Assembly: GCF_009391885.1 (NCBI RefSeq)
Contig: NZ_VZII01000051.1
Location: forward strand, 19,078 to 83,077
Reading direction: 5' to 3'
Length of the DNA stretch: 64,000 nucleotides
From: Pseudomonas sp. MN1F
GTDB lineage: Bacteria > Pseudomonadota > Gammaproteobacteria > Pseudomonadales > Pseudomonadaceae
This document shows positions 24,742 to 33,030 of the stretch, in pieces (positions within the stretch are counted from its first letter, which is position 1; each line of letters begins with the position of its first letter). The notes under the pieces are model-generated. The model ran no database searches. It was not told the origin of the DNA and saw only the letters and a program-made list of their open reading frames with translations. Both the position numbers and the translations under genes were made by a program.

Positions 24742-24779
24742 GGCACTTCCCGGCGGAAGTGCCCGTATGGGCTTTTTTT
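24742..24779 (+). terminator. Overlapping hairpins with T7 tract between the DUF2782 gene and thrB
   Basis: Stem A, GGCACTTCC/GGAAGTGCC (24742-24763), and stem B, GCCC/GGGC (24761-24772), overlap by three bases, so they compete. Stem B is followed directly by seven T. The tract ends only four bases before the thrB start codon. It may terminate the DUF2782 transcript or act as an attenuator for thrB. Confidence 0.55.
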
Positions 24780-24783
24780 CATC

Positions 24784-25734
24784 ATGTCAGTCTTCACCCC
24801 CGTGACCCGGCCTGAGCTGGAAACCTTTCTGGCACCGTACGAGCTGGGCCGTCTGCTCGACTTCCAGGGCATTGCCGCCGGTACCGAGAACAGCAACTTC
24901 TTCGTCAGCCTCGAACAGGGTGAGTTCGTCCTGACGCTGGTCGAGCGCGGCCCGGTCGAGGACATGCCGTTCTTCATCGAGTTGCTGGACGTGCTGCACG
25001 CTGCCGACATGCCGGTGCCCTATGCCCTGCGTGACCGTGACGGCAATGCCCTGCGCGAGCTGTGCGGCAAGCCGGCCTTGCTGCAACCGCGGCTGTCGGG
25101 CAAGCACATCAAGGCGCCGAACGCCCAGCACTGCGCCCAGGTCGGCGAACTGCTGGCGCACATTCACCTGGCCACCCGCGAGCACATCATCGAGCGCCGC
25201 ACCGACCGCGGCCTGGACTGGATGCTGGCATCCGGTGCAGAGCTGCTGCCGCGCCTGAGCGCCGAGCAGGTCACACTGTTGCAGCCTGCGCTGGACGAGA
25301 TCACCGCGCACAAGGCGCAGATCCTGGCCTTGCCACGGGCCAACCTGCATGCCGACCTGTTCCGCGACAACGTGATGTTCGAAGGTACCCACCTGACCGG
25401 TGTGATCGACTTCTACAACGCCTGCTCCGGGCCGATGCTGTATGACATCGCCATCACCGTGAACGACTGGTGCCTGAATGAGCACGGCGCGATCGATGTG
25501 CCGCGCGCTCAGGCACTGCTGGCGGCCTATGCGGCGTTGCGGCCGTTTACCGCAGCCGAAGCCGAGCTGTGGCCGGAGATGTTGCGGGTAGGCTGCGTGC
25601 GCTTCTGGCTGTCGCGCCTGATTGCGGCGGAATCGTTTGCCGGGATGGATGTGATGATCCACGACCCGAGCGAGTTCGAAGTGCGCCTGGCGCAGCGCCA
25701 GCAAGTGGCGTTGCACTTGCCGTTCGCCCTCTAG
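24784..25734 (+). CDS. thrB: Homoserine kinase (ThrB, APH-like fold)
   Basis: This 316-aa enzyme phosphorylates homoserine on the threonine pathway. It is the aminoglycoside-phosphotransferase-fold ThrB found in pseudomonads rather than the GHMP type of E. coli. Motifs are FQGIAAGTENSNFFV (nucleotide loop), ANLHADLFRDNVMFEG (catalytic HxDxxxDN) and GVIDFYNACSGPMLYDIA (metal-binding Asp). The start agrees with the usual N-terminus, but no Shine-Dalgarno is present: the 14 bases before ATG are mostly T. See the terminator-like element immediately upstream. Confidence 0.9.
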   Translation: MSVFTPVTRPELETFLAPYELGRLLDFQGIAAGTENSNFFVSLEQGEFVLTLVERGPVEDMPFFIELLDVLHAADMPVPYALRDRDGNALRELCGKPALLQPRLSGKHIKAPNAQHCAQVGELLAHIHLATREHIIERRTDRGLDWMLASGAELLPRLSAEQVTLLQPALDEITAHKAQILALPRANLHADLFRDNVMFEGTHLTGVIDFYNACSGPMLYDIAITVNDWCLNEHGAIDVPRAQALLAAYAALRPFTAAEAELWPEMLRVGCVRFWLSRLIAAESFAGMDVMIHDPSEFEVRLAQRQQVALHLPFAL

Positions 25735-25744
25735 TTCCTGTTCT

Positions 25745-25774
25745 GATTCTTCGCGGGCAAGCCCGCGAAGAATC
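25745..25774. repeat. REP-type palindrome between thrB and znuA
   Basis: GATTCTTCGCGGGC-AA-GCCCGCGAAGAATC is a perfect 14-bp inverted repeat with a 2-base centre. The inner 22 bases recur at 58864-58885. This is the usual P. putida REP sequence, lying between convergent genes. Confidence 0.85.
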
Positions 25775-25784
25775 CGGTACAGGC

Positions 25785-26693
25785 TTACAACTGCTCCAGG
25801 CACCCAGCCAGGTCACCACCCAGCTTCTCGAGCAGGCGCTCATAGCCCTTGGCATCCACCGGGTCGGTGCCACCCAGGGCATCCAGCTCCGCCAGGCGCA
25901 CCGGCAACCCGGCCGTCAGGGTCTCGGCCAGACGCGGCCGCAACGGTGGCTCGCTGAACACACAGGTCTTGCCCACTTCCTGCAAGCGCTTGCGCATCGC
26001 CGCCACATGCTGCGCGCCGGGCTGTACTTCGGACGCCACGCTGAACACGCCGGTGTGCTGCAGGCCATAGGCCGACTCGAAGTAGTCGAACGCCTCGTGG
26101 AACACGAAATAGGGCTTGCTGGCGATCCCGGCTACCCGCGCCTTGATCCGCGCATCCAACGCATCCAGGCGCTCGATGAAGGCCTTCAGGTTGCTCTGGT
26201 AGCGCGCCGCATTGGCCGGGTCGGCCGCCGCCAGGTCCGCCGCCATCTTCGTCGCGATGACCCGGGCGTTGACCGAAGACAGCCACAGGTGCGCATCCAG
26301 GCTACCCGGGCGGTGATCGTGGTCGTGGTCGTCCTGGTCCGCCTCCTCATGGGAGTGGCTGTCCTCACCAAAGTGACGCAGCTTCATGCCTGAAAGCGAC
26401 TGCACGGCCACCGTCGGCTTGCTGCGGCTGCCCAGCACCCGCGGCAGGAAGTTCTCCATGTCCGGGCCGATCCAGTACAGCAGGTCGGCATCACCCACCT
26501 TGCGCACGTCGGACGGGCGCAGGGCGTAGTGGTGCGGTGAAGCGCCCGGCGGCAACAGCACGTCCGGGTTGCCCACGCCATCCTGCACGGCAGCGGCAAT
26601 CTGCTGCAGCGGTTTGATACTGGTCAGTACACGCACGTCAGCCTGTGCCGAGCAGGCGATGAAAGCGACAAAAAGCACTAGGAATCGGGACAC
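25785..26693 (-). CDS. znuA: Zinc ABC transporter substrate-binding protein ZnuA
   Basis: This is a 302-aa periplasmic zinc-binding protein. The GTG start at 26693 gives a normal signal peptide (SRFLVLFVAFIACSAQA). An upstream in-frame ATG would place the start on top of the Zur-box candidate. Zinc-ligand regions are PPGASPHHYALRPSDV, the His/Asp-rich loop HFGEDSHSHEEADQDDHDHD followed by DAHLWLS, VFHEAFDYF and the late Glu/Asp region. The flexible His-rich loop is typical of ZnuA. It is divergent from zur-znuCB, with the operator between them. Confidence 0.9.
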   Translation of the reverse strand: MSRFLVLFVAFIACSAQADVRVLTSIKPLQQIAAAVQDGVGNPDVLLPPGASPHHYALRPSDVRKVGDADLLYWIGPDMENFLPRVLGSRSKPTVAVQSLSGMKLRHFGEDSHSHEEADQDDHDHDHRPGSLDAHLWLSSVNARVIATKMAADLAAADPANAARYQSNLKAFIERLDALDARIKARVAGIASKPYFVFHEAFDYFESAYGLQHTGVFSVASEVQPGAQHVAAMRKRLQEVGKTCVFSEPPLRPRLAETLTAGLPVRLAELDALGGTDPVDAKGYERLLEKLGGDLAGCLEQL

Positions 26694-26720
26694 GATGAAT
26701 ACTCGACTCGTGATAAACAG

Positions 26721-26733
26721 GTAACATAATAAC
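26721..26733. promoter_or_regulatory. Candidate Zur box between znuA and zur
   Basis: GTAACATAATAAC is an imperfect palindrome (reverse complement GTTATTATGTTAC) of the Zur-box type. It lies 28 bp from the znuA GTG and 27 bp from the zur ATG, so one site could control both directions. Confidence 0.6.
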
Positions 26734-26759
26734 GTCTCCATCCAGAACCGTCGCTGCCC

Positions 26760-27245
26760 ATGTCCATCACGCCGCTGGCTCACCGTCCCCACGATCATTC
26801 CCATTGCGTGCACAGCGCCTTGTCCGAAGCCGATGCCCTGTGCACGCGCCAGGGCCTGCGCCTGACCGCACTGCGCCGGCGTGTGCTGGAGCTGGTGTGG
26901 CAGAGCCACAAGCCGCTGGGCGCCTACGACATCCTTGCCGTGCTCAGCGAGCAGGATGGCCGCCGCGCCGCGCCGCCGACCGTGTACCGCGCCCTGGACT
27001 TCCTGCTGGAAAACGGCCTGGTGCACCGCATCGCCTCGCTCAACGCCTTCATCGGTTGCAGCCACCCAGAGCACGCGCATCAGGGCCAGTTCCTGATCTG
27101 CCGTGTATGCCATGTGGCCATCGAACTGGAGCAGGACAGCATCAGCGACGCCATCATCCACAGCGCCAAGGGCGTGGGCTTCAGCGTCGAAACCCAGACG
27201 GTGGAAATCGTCGGCCTGTGCGCCAACTGCCGGAGCGCAGCATGA
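26760..27245 (+). CDS. zur: Fur-family zinc uptake regulator Zur
   Basis: This 161-aa repressor of zinc uptake genes has a winged-helix domain (GLRLTALRRRVLELVWQSHKPLGAYDIL, then PPTVYRALDFLLENGLVHRI) and a C-terminal dimerisation/metal domain with CRVCH and CANC, the two cysteine pairs of the structural zinc site. The N-terminus carries a histidine-rich segment (AHRPHDHSHCVH). It overlaps znuC (ATGA), forming zur-znuC-znuB, and should autoregulate through the box at 26721-26733. Confidence 0.93.
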   Translation: MSITPLAHRPHDHSHCVHSALSEADALCTRQGLRLTALRRRVLELVWQSHKPLGAYDILAVLSEQDGRRAAPPTVYRALDFLLENGLVHRIASLNAFIGCSHPEHAHQGQFLICRVCHVAIELEQDSISDAIIHSAKGVGFSVETQTVEIVGLCANCRSAA

Positions 27246-28015
27246 GCGACGCCCTGATCCGCCTGGAGCAGGTCGGTGTCAGCTTCGCCGGCGAGGCGGT
27301 GCTCGACAATATCGACCTGTCGGTGGCGCCCGGCCAGATCGTCACCCTGATCGGCCCCAACGGCGCCGGCAAGACCACCCTGGTGCGCGCCGTGCTCGGG
27401 CTGCTCAAGCCGCACCGAGGCAAGGTCTGGCGCAAGCCGAAGCTGCGCATCGGCTACATGCCGCAAAAAATCCAGGTGGACGCCACCCTGCCGCTGTCGG
27501 TGCTGCGCTTCTTGCGCCTGGTGCCCGGGGTAGACCGCGCGGCTGCCTTGTCGGCACTGCAGGAAGTGGGTGCCGAACAGGTCATCGACAGCCCGATCCA
27601 GACCATTTCCGGCGGCGAGATGCAGCGCGTGCTGCTGGCCCGGGCGCTGCTGCGCGAGCCACAGCTGCTGGTGCTCGACGAGCCGGTACAAGGTGTCGAC
27701 GTGGTCGGCCAGACCGAGCTGTACAACCTCATCACCCGTTTGCGCGACCGCCACGGCTGCGGTGTGCTGATGGTCTCCCATGACCTGCACCTGGTCATGA
27801 GCGCCACCGACCAGGTGGTCTGCCTGAACCGCCACGTGTGCTGCTCGGGCCACCCCGAGCAAGTCAGCAACGACCCGGCCTTTGTCGAGCTGTTCGGCCA
27901 GAACGCCCCGAGCCTGGCTGTCTACCACCACCATCACGACCACAGCCACGACCTGCACGGCTCGGTCGTCGCCCCTGGCGCCCATGTTCACGGAGAGCAC
28001 TGCAAGCATGGCTGA
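27242..28015 (+). CDS. znuC: Zinc ABC transporter ATP-binding protein ZnuC
   Basis: This 257-aa ATPase has Walker A GPNGAGKTT, signature ISGGEMQRVLLARALL, Walker B LLVLDEPVQGVD and H-loop VSHDLH. The ATG overlaps the zur stop by four bases; the long open frame upstream is the zur gene in another frame. The last 30 residues form a histidine-rich tail (VYHHHHDHSHDLHGS, then HVHGEHCKHG). Such a tail on the cytoplasmic ATPase may sense or buffer zinc. The tail overlaps the znuB start by eight bases. Confidence 0.93.
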   Translation: MSDALIRLEQVGVSFAGEAVLDNIDLSVAPGQIVTLIGPNGAGKTTLVRAVLGLLKPHRGKVWRKPKLRIGYMPQKIQVDATLPLSVLRFLRLVPGVDRAAALSALQEVGAEQVIDSPIQTISGGEMQRVLLARALLREPQLLVLDEPVQGVDVVGQTELYNLITRLRDRHGCGVLMVSHDLHLVMSATDQVVCLNRHVCCSGHPEQVSNDPAFVELFGQNAPSLAVYHHHHDHSHDLHGSVVAPGAHVHGEHCKHG

Positions 28016-28790
28016 TTTTCTTCTTTACGCCTTGCTTGCGGGTTTGTCCCTGGCAGTGGTGGCAGGCCCGCTTGGCTCGTTCGTGGTGTGGCGGCGCATG
28101 GCGTACTTCGGCGACACCCTGTCCCACGCCGCCCTGTTGGGCGTGGCCATGGGCTTCGTGCTGGATGTCAGCCCGGCCCTGGCGGTGACCGTGGGCTGCC
28201 TGTTGCTGGCGATTTTGCTGGTGACCTTGCAGCAACGCCAGCCGCTGGCCTCCGACACCCTGCTCGGCATCCTCGCCCCCAGCACCCTGTCGCTGGGCCT
28301 GGTGGTGCTGAGTTTCATGCATGACGTGCGCATCGACTTGATGGCCTATCTGTTCGGCGACCTGCTGGCCATCAGCACCACCGACCTGGCCTGGATCCTG
28401 GGCGGCAGCGCGCTGGTCCTGCTGCTGCTCGCCGTGCTGTGGCGGCCATTGCTGGCAATCACCGTGCACGAAGAACTGGCCATGGTCGAGGGCCTGCCAG
28501 TGGCGGGCCTGCGCATGGCCCTGATGCTGCTGATCGCGGTGGTCATTGCCGTGGCCATGAAGATCGTCGGTGTGTTGCTGATCACCTCGCTGCTGATCAT
28601 TCCCGCTGCCGCGGCACAGCGGCACGCCCGCTCGCCAGAACAGATGGCGCTGGCCGCAACCCTGATCGGCATCACCTCGGTGTGCGGTGGCCTGGCCATG
28701 TCCTGGTTCAAGGACACCCCGGCCGGGCCATCGATCGTGGTCTGCGCGGCGGTGCTATTCTTGCTGAGCCTGGCCCTGCCAAAACGCTGA
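28008..28790 (+). CDS. znuB: Zinc ABC transporter permease ZnuB
   Basis: This 260-aa inner-membrane permease of the ABC-3 family has about seven to eight membrane segments. It has the family motif GPLGSFVVWRRMAYFGDTLSHAALLGVAMGF near the N-terminus and VVIAVAMKIVGVLLITSLLIIPAAAA in the C-terminal half. It passes zinc from ZnuA into the cytoplasm. It overlaps znuC and ends the operon; a small hairpin (GGGTGCA/TGCACCC) lies just after the stop. Confidence 0.93.
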   Translation: MADFLLYALLAGLSLAVVAGPLGSFVVWRRMAYFGDTLSHAALLGVAMGFVLDVSPALAVTVGCLLLAILLVTLQQRQPLASDTLLGILAPSTLSLGLVVLSFMHDVRIDLMAYLFGDLLAISTTDLAWILGGSALVLLLLAVLWRPLLAITVHEELAMVEGLPVAGLRMALMLLIAVVIAVAMKIVGVLLITSLLIIPAAAAQRHARSPEQMALAATLIGITSVCGGLAMSWFKDTPAGPSIVVCAAVLFLLSLALPKR

Positions 28791-28796
28791 AAAACG

Positions 28797-28816
28797 GGGT
28801 GCACACAGGTGCACCC
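28797..28816 (+). terminator. Hairpin after znuB
   Basis: GGGTGCA/TGCACCC (7 bp) with a six-base loop lies a few bases after the znuB stop. Only a weak T-containing tail follows, so its terminator role is uncertain. Confidence 0.4.
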
Positions 28817-28917
28817 TGCAACCTTTCCGCGGGTAAAGGGTCTGTAAGACTTATTTTCGAGCGTGCGCACCTGGGTGTAGACTTGCTCGCTTTTTGCGCA
28901 AATAGAGAGTCGCAGGA

Positions 28918-29625
28918 ATGAAGCCGTTCGCATCCCGTTATCTGCTTGTTGCCGCGTTTTCCCTGTTCCTGGCCGCGTGTTCCAGCGCGCCGGTCGAGCA
29001 GGCCGATGCACCTGCCCAAGCCGATGCCTGGCAGCAGCTGCAACAGAGTATCGCCAGCAACGAGCTGGCCACCGCCGAAGACCAGCTGGCTGCCCTGCAG
29101 GCGCAGTCGCCTGATGACGCTCGCCTGGAGCAAAACCAGCGCCAGCTGGCCGAGGCCTATCTGAAACGCAGCCAGATCGAGCTGCAGAAGGGCGACGTCA
29201 ATGCGGCTGCCACCGCGCTGGCGCGGGCCCGGGCGCTGATGCCGCAGGCACCGGCGGTGACCGGCGGCGACGCCGTGACCCAGGCGCGCAAGGCCGAGCT
29301 GGAGAAGGCCGAAGCGGCCCTGAAGGCTGCCGAGGCCAAGCCCCAGGCGCGGGTGATCGACCCAACGGCGCCGAGCACCGTGATCGCGCTGAAGACCACC
29401 GACATCAATGCGATGCGCCGCCAGCTCGACGAGATTGCCAAGGACGTGGTCAATTATCAGTGCGAGGTGGTGTTCCAGGTGCCGCGCACCCAAGATGCGC
29501 CCTGGCTCAAGAATCTGCTTCAGAAGCGCGTTCACAAGATCGACAGCGGGTTCAAGCTGAAACAGAAGCATGAGATTCAGCGGTCGATGCCGGCTCAGGT
29601 GGTCCTCGTCCCGCATCAGCGCTGA
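28918..29625 (+). CDS. Lipoprotein with TPR-like helical region (PA5502-like)
   Basis: This 235-aa protein has a signal peptide ending in the lipobox LAACSS. The middle (residues 35-140) is strongly helical, rich in Gln, Ala, Leu and Glu (WQQLQQSIASNELATAEDQL, then EAYLKRSQIELQKGDVNAA), as in TPR-like repeats and coiled coils. The C-terminal part (VVNYQCEVVFQVPRTQDAPW) is a separate conserved segment. It resembles a conserved Pseudomonas lipoprotein near znu/metNIQ (PA5502 by memory). Function unknown. It converges on katE. Confidence 0.7.
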   Translation: MKPFASRYLLVAAFSLFLAACSSAPVEQADAPAQADAWQQLQQSIASNELATAEDQLAALQAQSPDDARLEQNQRQLAEAYLKRSQIELQKGDVNAAATALARARALMPQAPAVTGGDAVTQARKAELEKAEAALKAAEAKPQARVIDPTAPSTVIALKTTDINAMRRQLDEIAKDVVNYQCEVVFQVPRTQDAPWLKNLLQKRVHKIDSGFKLKQKHEIQRSMPAQVVLVPHQR

Positions 29626-29631
29626 GAAGCC

Positions 29632-29652
29632 GGGGGCTGCCTTGCAGCCCCC
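29632..29652. terminator. Bidirectional terminator-like hairpin between the lipoprotein gene and katE
   Basis: GGGGGCTGC and GCAGCCCCC form a 9-bp stem with a CTT loop, placed between two convergent genes. T content after it is low. Confidence 0.55.
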
Positions 29653-29667
29653 TATACAAAGTAGCCC

Positions 29668-31797
29668 CTAGGCTGGCACAGCCTCGGCAGCTGCTTCCCG
29701 CTCCCAAACCCGATGCCCCTCGACCGCTTTGACAAAGGCATCCACAGCCTTTTGCTCATCCCCCAGCAGCAATCCCTTATCCTCCTTGAGCCCAAGACTG
29801 TTCAACAAGTCCTTGGTCAACACCATTGCCTTCAGATGCTTGTAGCCTTCGAGCAAGAAGTGCTTCGCCAGCCCGCTTGAAGCCAAGGCCTTGTCCACCC
29901 CCTTGGGCACGACAATCCCGTCGAACATGATCGACGGCATCCCCTCCATCGACGCATCCACCGCCAATGCCTTGCCATCCGCCGCCTTCACCGGCGCCGA
30001 AGTCGGCCCCAGCAGCATCGGCCTGGCGCTTTCGGCTTCCAGCGCCTTGACCAGTTTGTCGACGCTCGCGCCGTCTACGCCATCGGCTAACAGCACCGCG
30101 ATCTTGCGTCCCTTGATGCCGACCACGCCAGGGTGGTTCATTTGGCTCAAGGCCGGCGATTTTGCCAGCTGGCTACCCTTGACCTGCACCGTACCGGCCT
30201 TGGGTGCCGGCAAGCCAAGGTTGGCAGCGACTGCAGCGGCCAGCTTCAGGTCGATGTTGGCAAGAATCTCATTCACCTGGCGCGCGCGAATGTGCTCCCG
30301 CTCCACCTTACCCAGCTCAAAGCTGTAGGCCTTGATGATGTGCTGTTGCTCGGTCGGGCTCATGCTCTGGAAGAACAGCCGCGCCTGGGAGAAGTGATCG
30401 CCGAACGACTCGCTGCGCTGGCGGATCTTGTGCGCGTCGATGCGCTCCTGGTAGCTCTCGAAGCCCCCATCCTGAGCAGCCGGTGGCGTTTCTTTCGGCC
30501 AGCCGCCGTCGATCGAATTAGGCTCATAGGAAGCTCGCCCCTTGTGCACCACATGCTGGTGCAGCGCATCGCGCTGATTGTTGTGGTTTGGCGCAACGGG
30601 CCGGTTGATCGGGATCTGGTGGAAATTCGGCCCGCCAAGGCGGCTGATCTGCGTGTCGGTGTAGGAGAACAGGCGGCCCTGCAGCAACGGGTCATTGGTG
30701 AAATCGATCCCCGGCACGATATGGCCAGGGCAGAAAGCAACCTGCTCAACCTCGGCGAAGAAATTGTCCGGATTGCGGTTGAGCACCATCTTGCCCAGTG
30801 GCGTAACCGGCACCAGCTCTTCGGGAATGATCTTGGTCGGGTCGAGCAGGTCGAAGTCGAACTTGTGTTCATCCGCCTCTGGCACGATCTGCACGCCCAG
30901 TTCCCATTCCGGATAATCGCCGGTCTCGATGGCTTCCCACAGGTCCCGGCGCTGGAAGTCGGTGTCTTTGCCTGCAAGTTTTTGGGCCTCGTCCCACAAA
31001 AGGGAGTGCACGCCCTGGCGCGGCTTCCAGTGGAACTTGACGAAACTCGCCACGCCCTGGACATTGATAAGGCGGAAGGTATGCACGCCAAAGCCTTCCA
31101 TCATCCGCAGGCTGCGCGGAATGGCGCGATCGGACATGGCCCAGATGACCATGTGGGCGGATTCGGGCACCAGCGAGACGAAGTCCCAGAACGTGTCGTG
31201 GGCCGATCCACCGGTGGGGATTTCATTGTGTGGCTCCGGCTTTACCGCGTGCACGAAGTCCGGGAACTTGATCGCGTCCTGGATGAAGAAGACCGGCATG
31301 TTGTTACCCACCAGGTCGAAGTTGCCTTCATCGGTATAGAACTTCACGGCGAACCCGCGCACGTCGCGCACCGTGTCGCCCGACCCGCGTGGCCCTTGCA
31401 CGGTGGAAAAACGCACGAACACCGGGGTGATCTTCTCAGGGTCCTGAAGGAAGCCCGCCTTGGTCAGCTCGGCGTGATTGCCGTAGCTCTGGAAGAAGCC
31501 ATGCGCGCCGGTGCCACGGGCATGCACGATACGTTCAGGGATGCGCTCGTGGTCAAAGTGGGTGATCTTCTCGCGCATGATGAAGTCTTCGAGCAGCGAC
31601 GGCCCGCGGGGGCCGGCCTTGAGCGTGTTCTGGTTGTCGGCGATGCGCACGCCCTGGTTGGTCCGCAAGGCCTGGCCGGTGGCATCGCTACGCGCCGCCT
31701 CCAGGGCCTGCAGTTTGCTGTTGGTATTGGCCCGGTCGGGGGTGTCGGTACCGGCGAGCTGGCTCTGTTTCGGCGAATCCGGTTTCTTGCTGGGCAT
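29668..31797 (-). CDS. katE: Large-subunit catalase HPII (KatE)
   Basis: This 709-aa enzyme degrades hydrogen peroxide. Motifs are the distal histidine in RIVHARGTGAHGFF, the essential Asn in LVGNNMPVFFIQDA and the haem-ligand tyrosine in RLFSYTDTQISRLGGPNF. The length and the extra C-terminal domain (from about residue 560, with KIAVLLADGVDG), a class I glutamine amidotransferase-like fold, mark it as the large HPII type. The N-terminal 60 residues are the usual basic, low-complexity extension. The start is ATG at 31797, preceded by GGAGA. Such enzymes are usually stationary-phase (RpoS) controlled; this is not shown here. Confidence 0.93.
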   Translation of the reverse strand: MPSKKPDSPKQSQLAGTDTPDRANTNSKLQALEAARSDATGQALRTNQGVRIADNQNTLKAGPRGPSLLEDFIMREKITHFDHERIPERIVHARGTGAHGFFQSYGNHAELTKAGFLQDPEKITPVFVRFSTVQGPRGSGDTVRDVRGFAVKFYTDEGNFDLVGNNMPVFFIQDAIKFPDFVHAVKPEPHNEIPTGGSAHDTFWDFVSLVPESAHMVIWAMSDRAIPRSLRMMEGFGVHTFRLINVQGVASFVKFHWKPRQGVHSLLWDEAQKLAGKDTDFQRRDLWEAIETGDYPEWELGVQIVPEADEHKFDFDLLDPTKIIPEELVPVTPLGKMVLNRNPDNFFAEVEQVAFCPGHIVPGIDFTNDPLLQGRLFSYTDTQISRLGGPNFHQIPINRPVAPNHNNQRDALHQHVVHKGRASYEPNSIDGGWPKETPPAAQDGGFESYQERIDAHKIRQRSESFGDHFSQARLFFQSMSPTEQQHIIKAYSFELGKVEREHIRARQVNEILANIDLKLAAAVAANLGLPAPKAGTVQVKGSQLAKSPALSQMNHPGVVGIKGRKIAVLLADGVDGASVDKLVKALEAESARPMLLGPTSAPVKAADGKALAVDASMEGMPSIMFDGIVVPKGVDKALASSGLAKHFLLEGYKHLKAMVLTKDLLNSLGLKEDKGLLLGDEQKAVDAFVKAVEGHRVWEREAAAEAVPA

Positions 31798-32022
31798 CAC
31801 GGCTCTCCTTATCAGTCTTCAGGCGTGCCCGTGTCGGGCTTGTGCAAGTAGTGACTGGAGAGCTTTGCCGAGCGTTCAATCAGGATTACCGGTTGTCGCG
31901 ATATGCCCTAGGGATTGGTGCATTACGAAATAAATGCTAAGAACAGCTATGGGAAAAGGCTAAAATACGCGACCCCAGCTAACCGCTGCCCCAAATTCCA
32001 TGCGCCCCACAAGGTTCGCTAC

Positions 32023-33030
32023 GTGATCGAGTTCCAACAGGTACACAAGACCTACCGCGTCGCCGGTAAGGAAATCCCCGCACTGAATCCGACCAGCCTG
32101 ACCATCGAAGATGGCCAGGTGTTCGGCCTGATCGGCCATTCCGGCGCCGGCAAGAGCACCATGCTGCGCCTGATCAACCGCCTCGAAGAGCCTTCGGGCG
32201 GCACGATCATCGTCGACGGCGAGGATGTCACCGCATTCAACGCCAGCCAGCTGCGCGGCTTCCGCCAGCAGGTCGGCATGATTTTCCAGCACTTCAACCT
32301 GCTGGCCTCCAAGACTGTCGCCGACAACGTCGCCCTGCCACTGACCCTGGCCGGCGAGCTGTCTCGCAGCGCAATCGACAAGCGCGTCACCGAGCTGCTG
32401 GCCCGTGTCGGCCTTTCGGACCACGCCAAGAAGTACCCAGCGCAGCTTTCCGGCGGCCAGAAGCAGCGCGTCGGTATCGCCCGCGCCCTGTCGACCAACC
32501 CGAAGATCCTGCTGTGCGACGAAGCCACCAGCGCCCTCGACCCGCAGACCACCGCTTCGGTGCTGCAGCTGCTGGCCGAGATCAACCGTGAGCTGAAGCT
32601 GACCATCGTGCTGATCACCCATGAAATGGACGTGATCCGCCGGGTCTGCGACCGTGTGGCAGTAATGGATGCCGGCCAGATCGTCGAGCAAGGCTCGGTG
32701 GCCGAGGTGTTCCTGCACCCGCAACACCCGACCACCAAGCGCTTCGTCCAGGAAGACGAACAGGTCGACGAAGGCGAGCAGCGCGACGACTTCGCCCACG
32801 TGCCAGGCCGTATCGTGCGCCTGACCTTCCAGGGCGACGCCACCTACGCCCCGCTGCTGGGCACCGTAGCCCGCGAAACCGGTGTGGACTACAGCATCCT
32901 CGCCGGGCGTATCGACCGCATCAAGGATGTCCCCTATGGCCAGCTCACCCTCGCCCTGATCGGCGGTGACATGGAAGCGGCGTTCGCCCGCTTCAAGGCA
33001 GCTGACGTACATATGGAGGTACTGCGTTGA
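32023..33030 (+). CDS. metN: Methionine ABC transporter ATP-binding protein MetN
   Basis: This 335-aa ATPase of the D/L-methionine importer has Walker A GHSGAGKS, Q-loop VGMIFQHFNLL, signature LSGGQKQRVGIARAL, Walker B ILLCDEATSALDP and H-loop ITHEMDV. A C-terminal NIL regulatory domain (about residues 260-335) is present. The GTG start at 32023 gives the family N-terminus IEFQQVHKTY; the frame upstream to 31915 is not similar to the family. A -10-like TAAAAT lies about 55 bp upstream. It overlaps metI by one base. Confidence 0.92.
   Translation: MIEFQQVHKTYRVAGKEIPALNPTSLTIEDGQVFGLIGHSGAGKSTMLRLINRLEEPSGGTIIVDGEDVTAFNASQLRGFRQQVGMIFQHFNLLASKTVADNVALPLTLAGELSRSAIDKRVTELLARVGLSDHAKKYPAQLSGGQKQRVGIARALSTNPKILLCDEATSALDPQTTASVLQLLAEINRELKLTIVLITHEMDVIRRVCDRVAVMDAGQIVEQGSVAEVFLHPQHPTTKRFVQEDEQVDEGEQRDDFAHVPGRIVRLTFQGDATYAPLLGTVARETGVDYSILAGRIDRIKDVPYGQLTLALIGGDMEAAFARFKAADVHMEVLR

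Noticed and set aside
30133..31851. 572-codon plus-strand frame opposite katE
   Set aside because: It is a shadow of katE and has no RBS or recognisable domain.
31801..32022. Possible SAM riboswitch before metN
   Set aside because: No SAM-I or SAM-II-like helices could be recognised; only a -10-like TAAAAT is visible.
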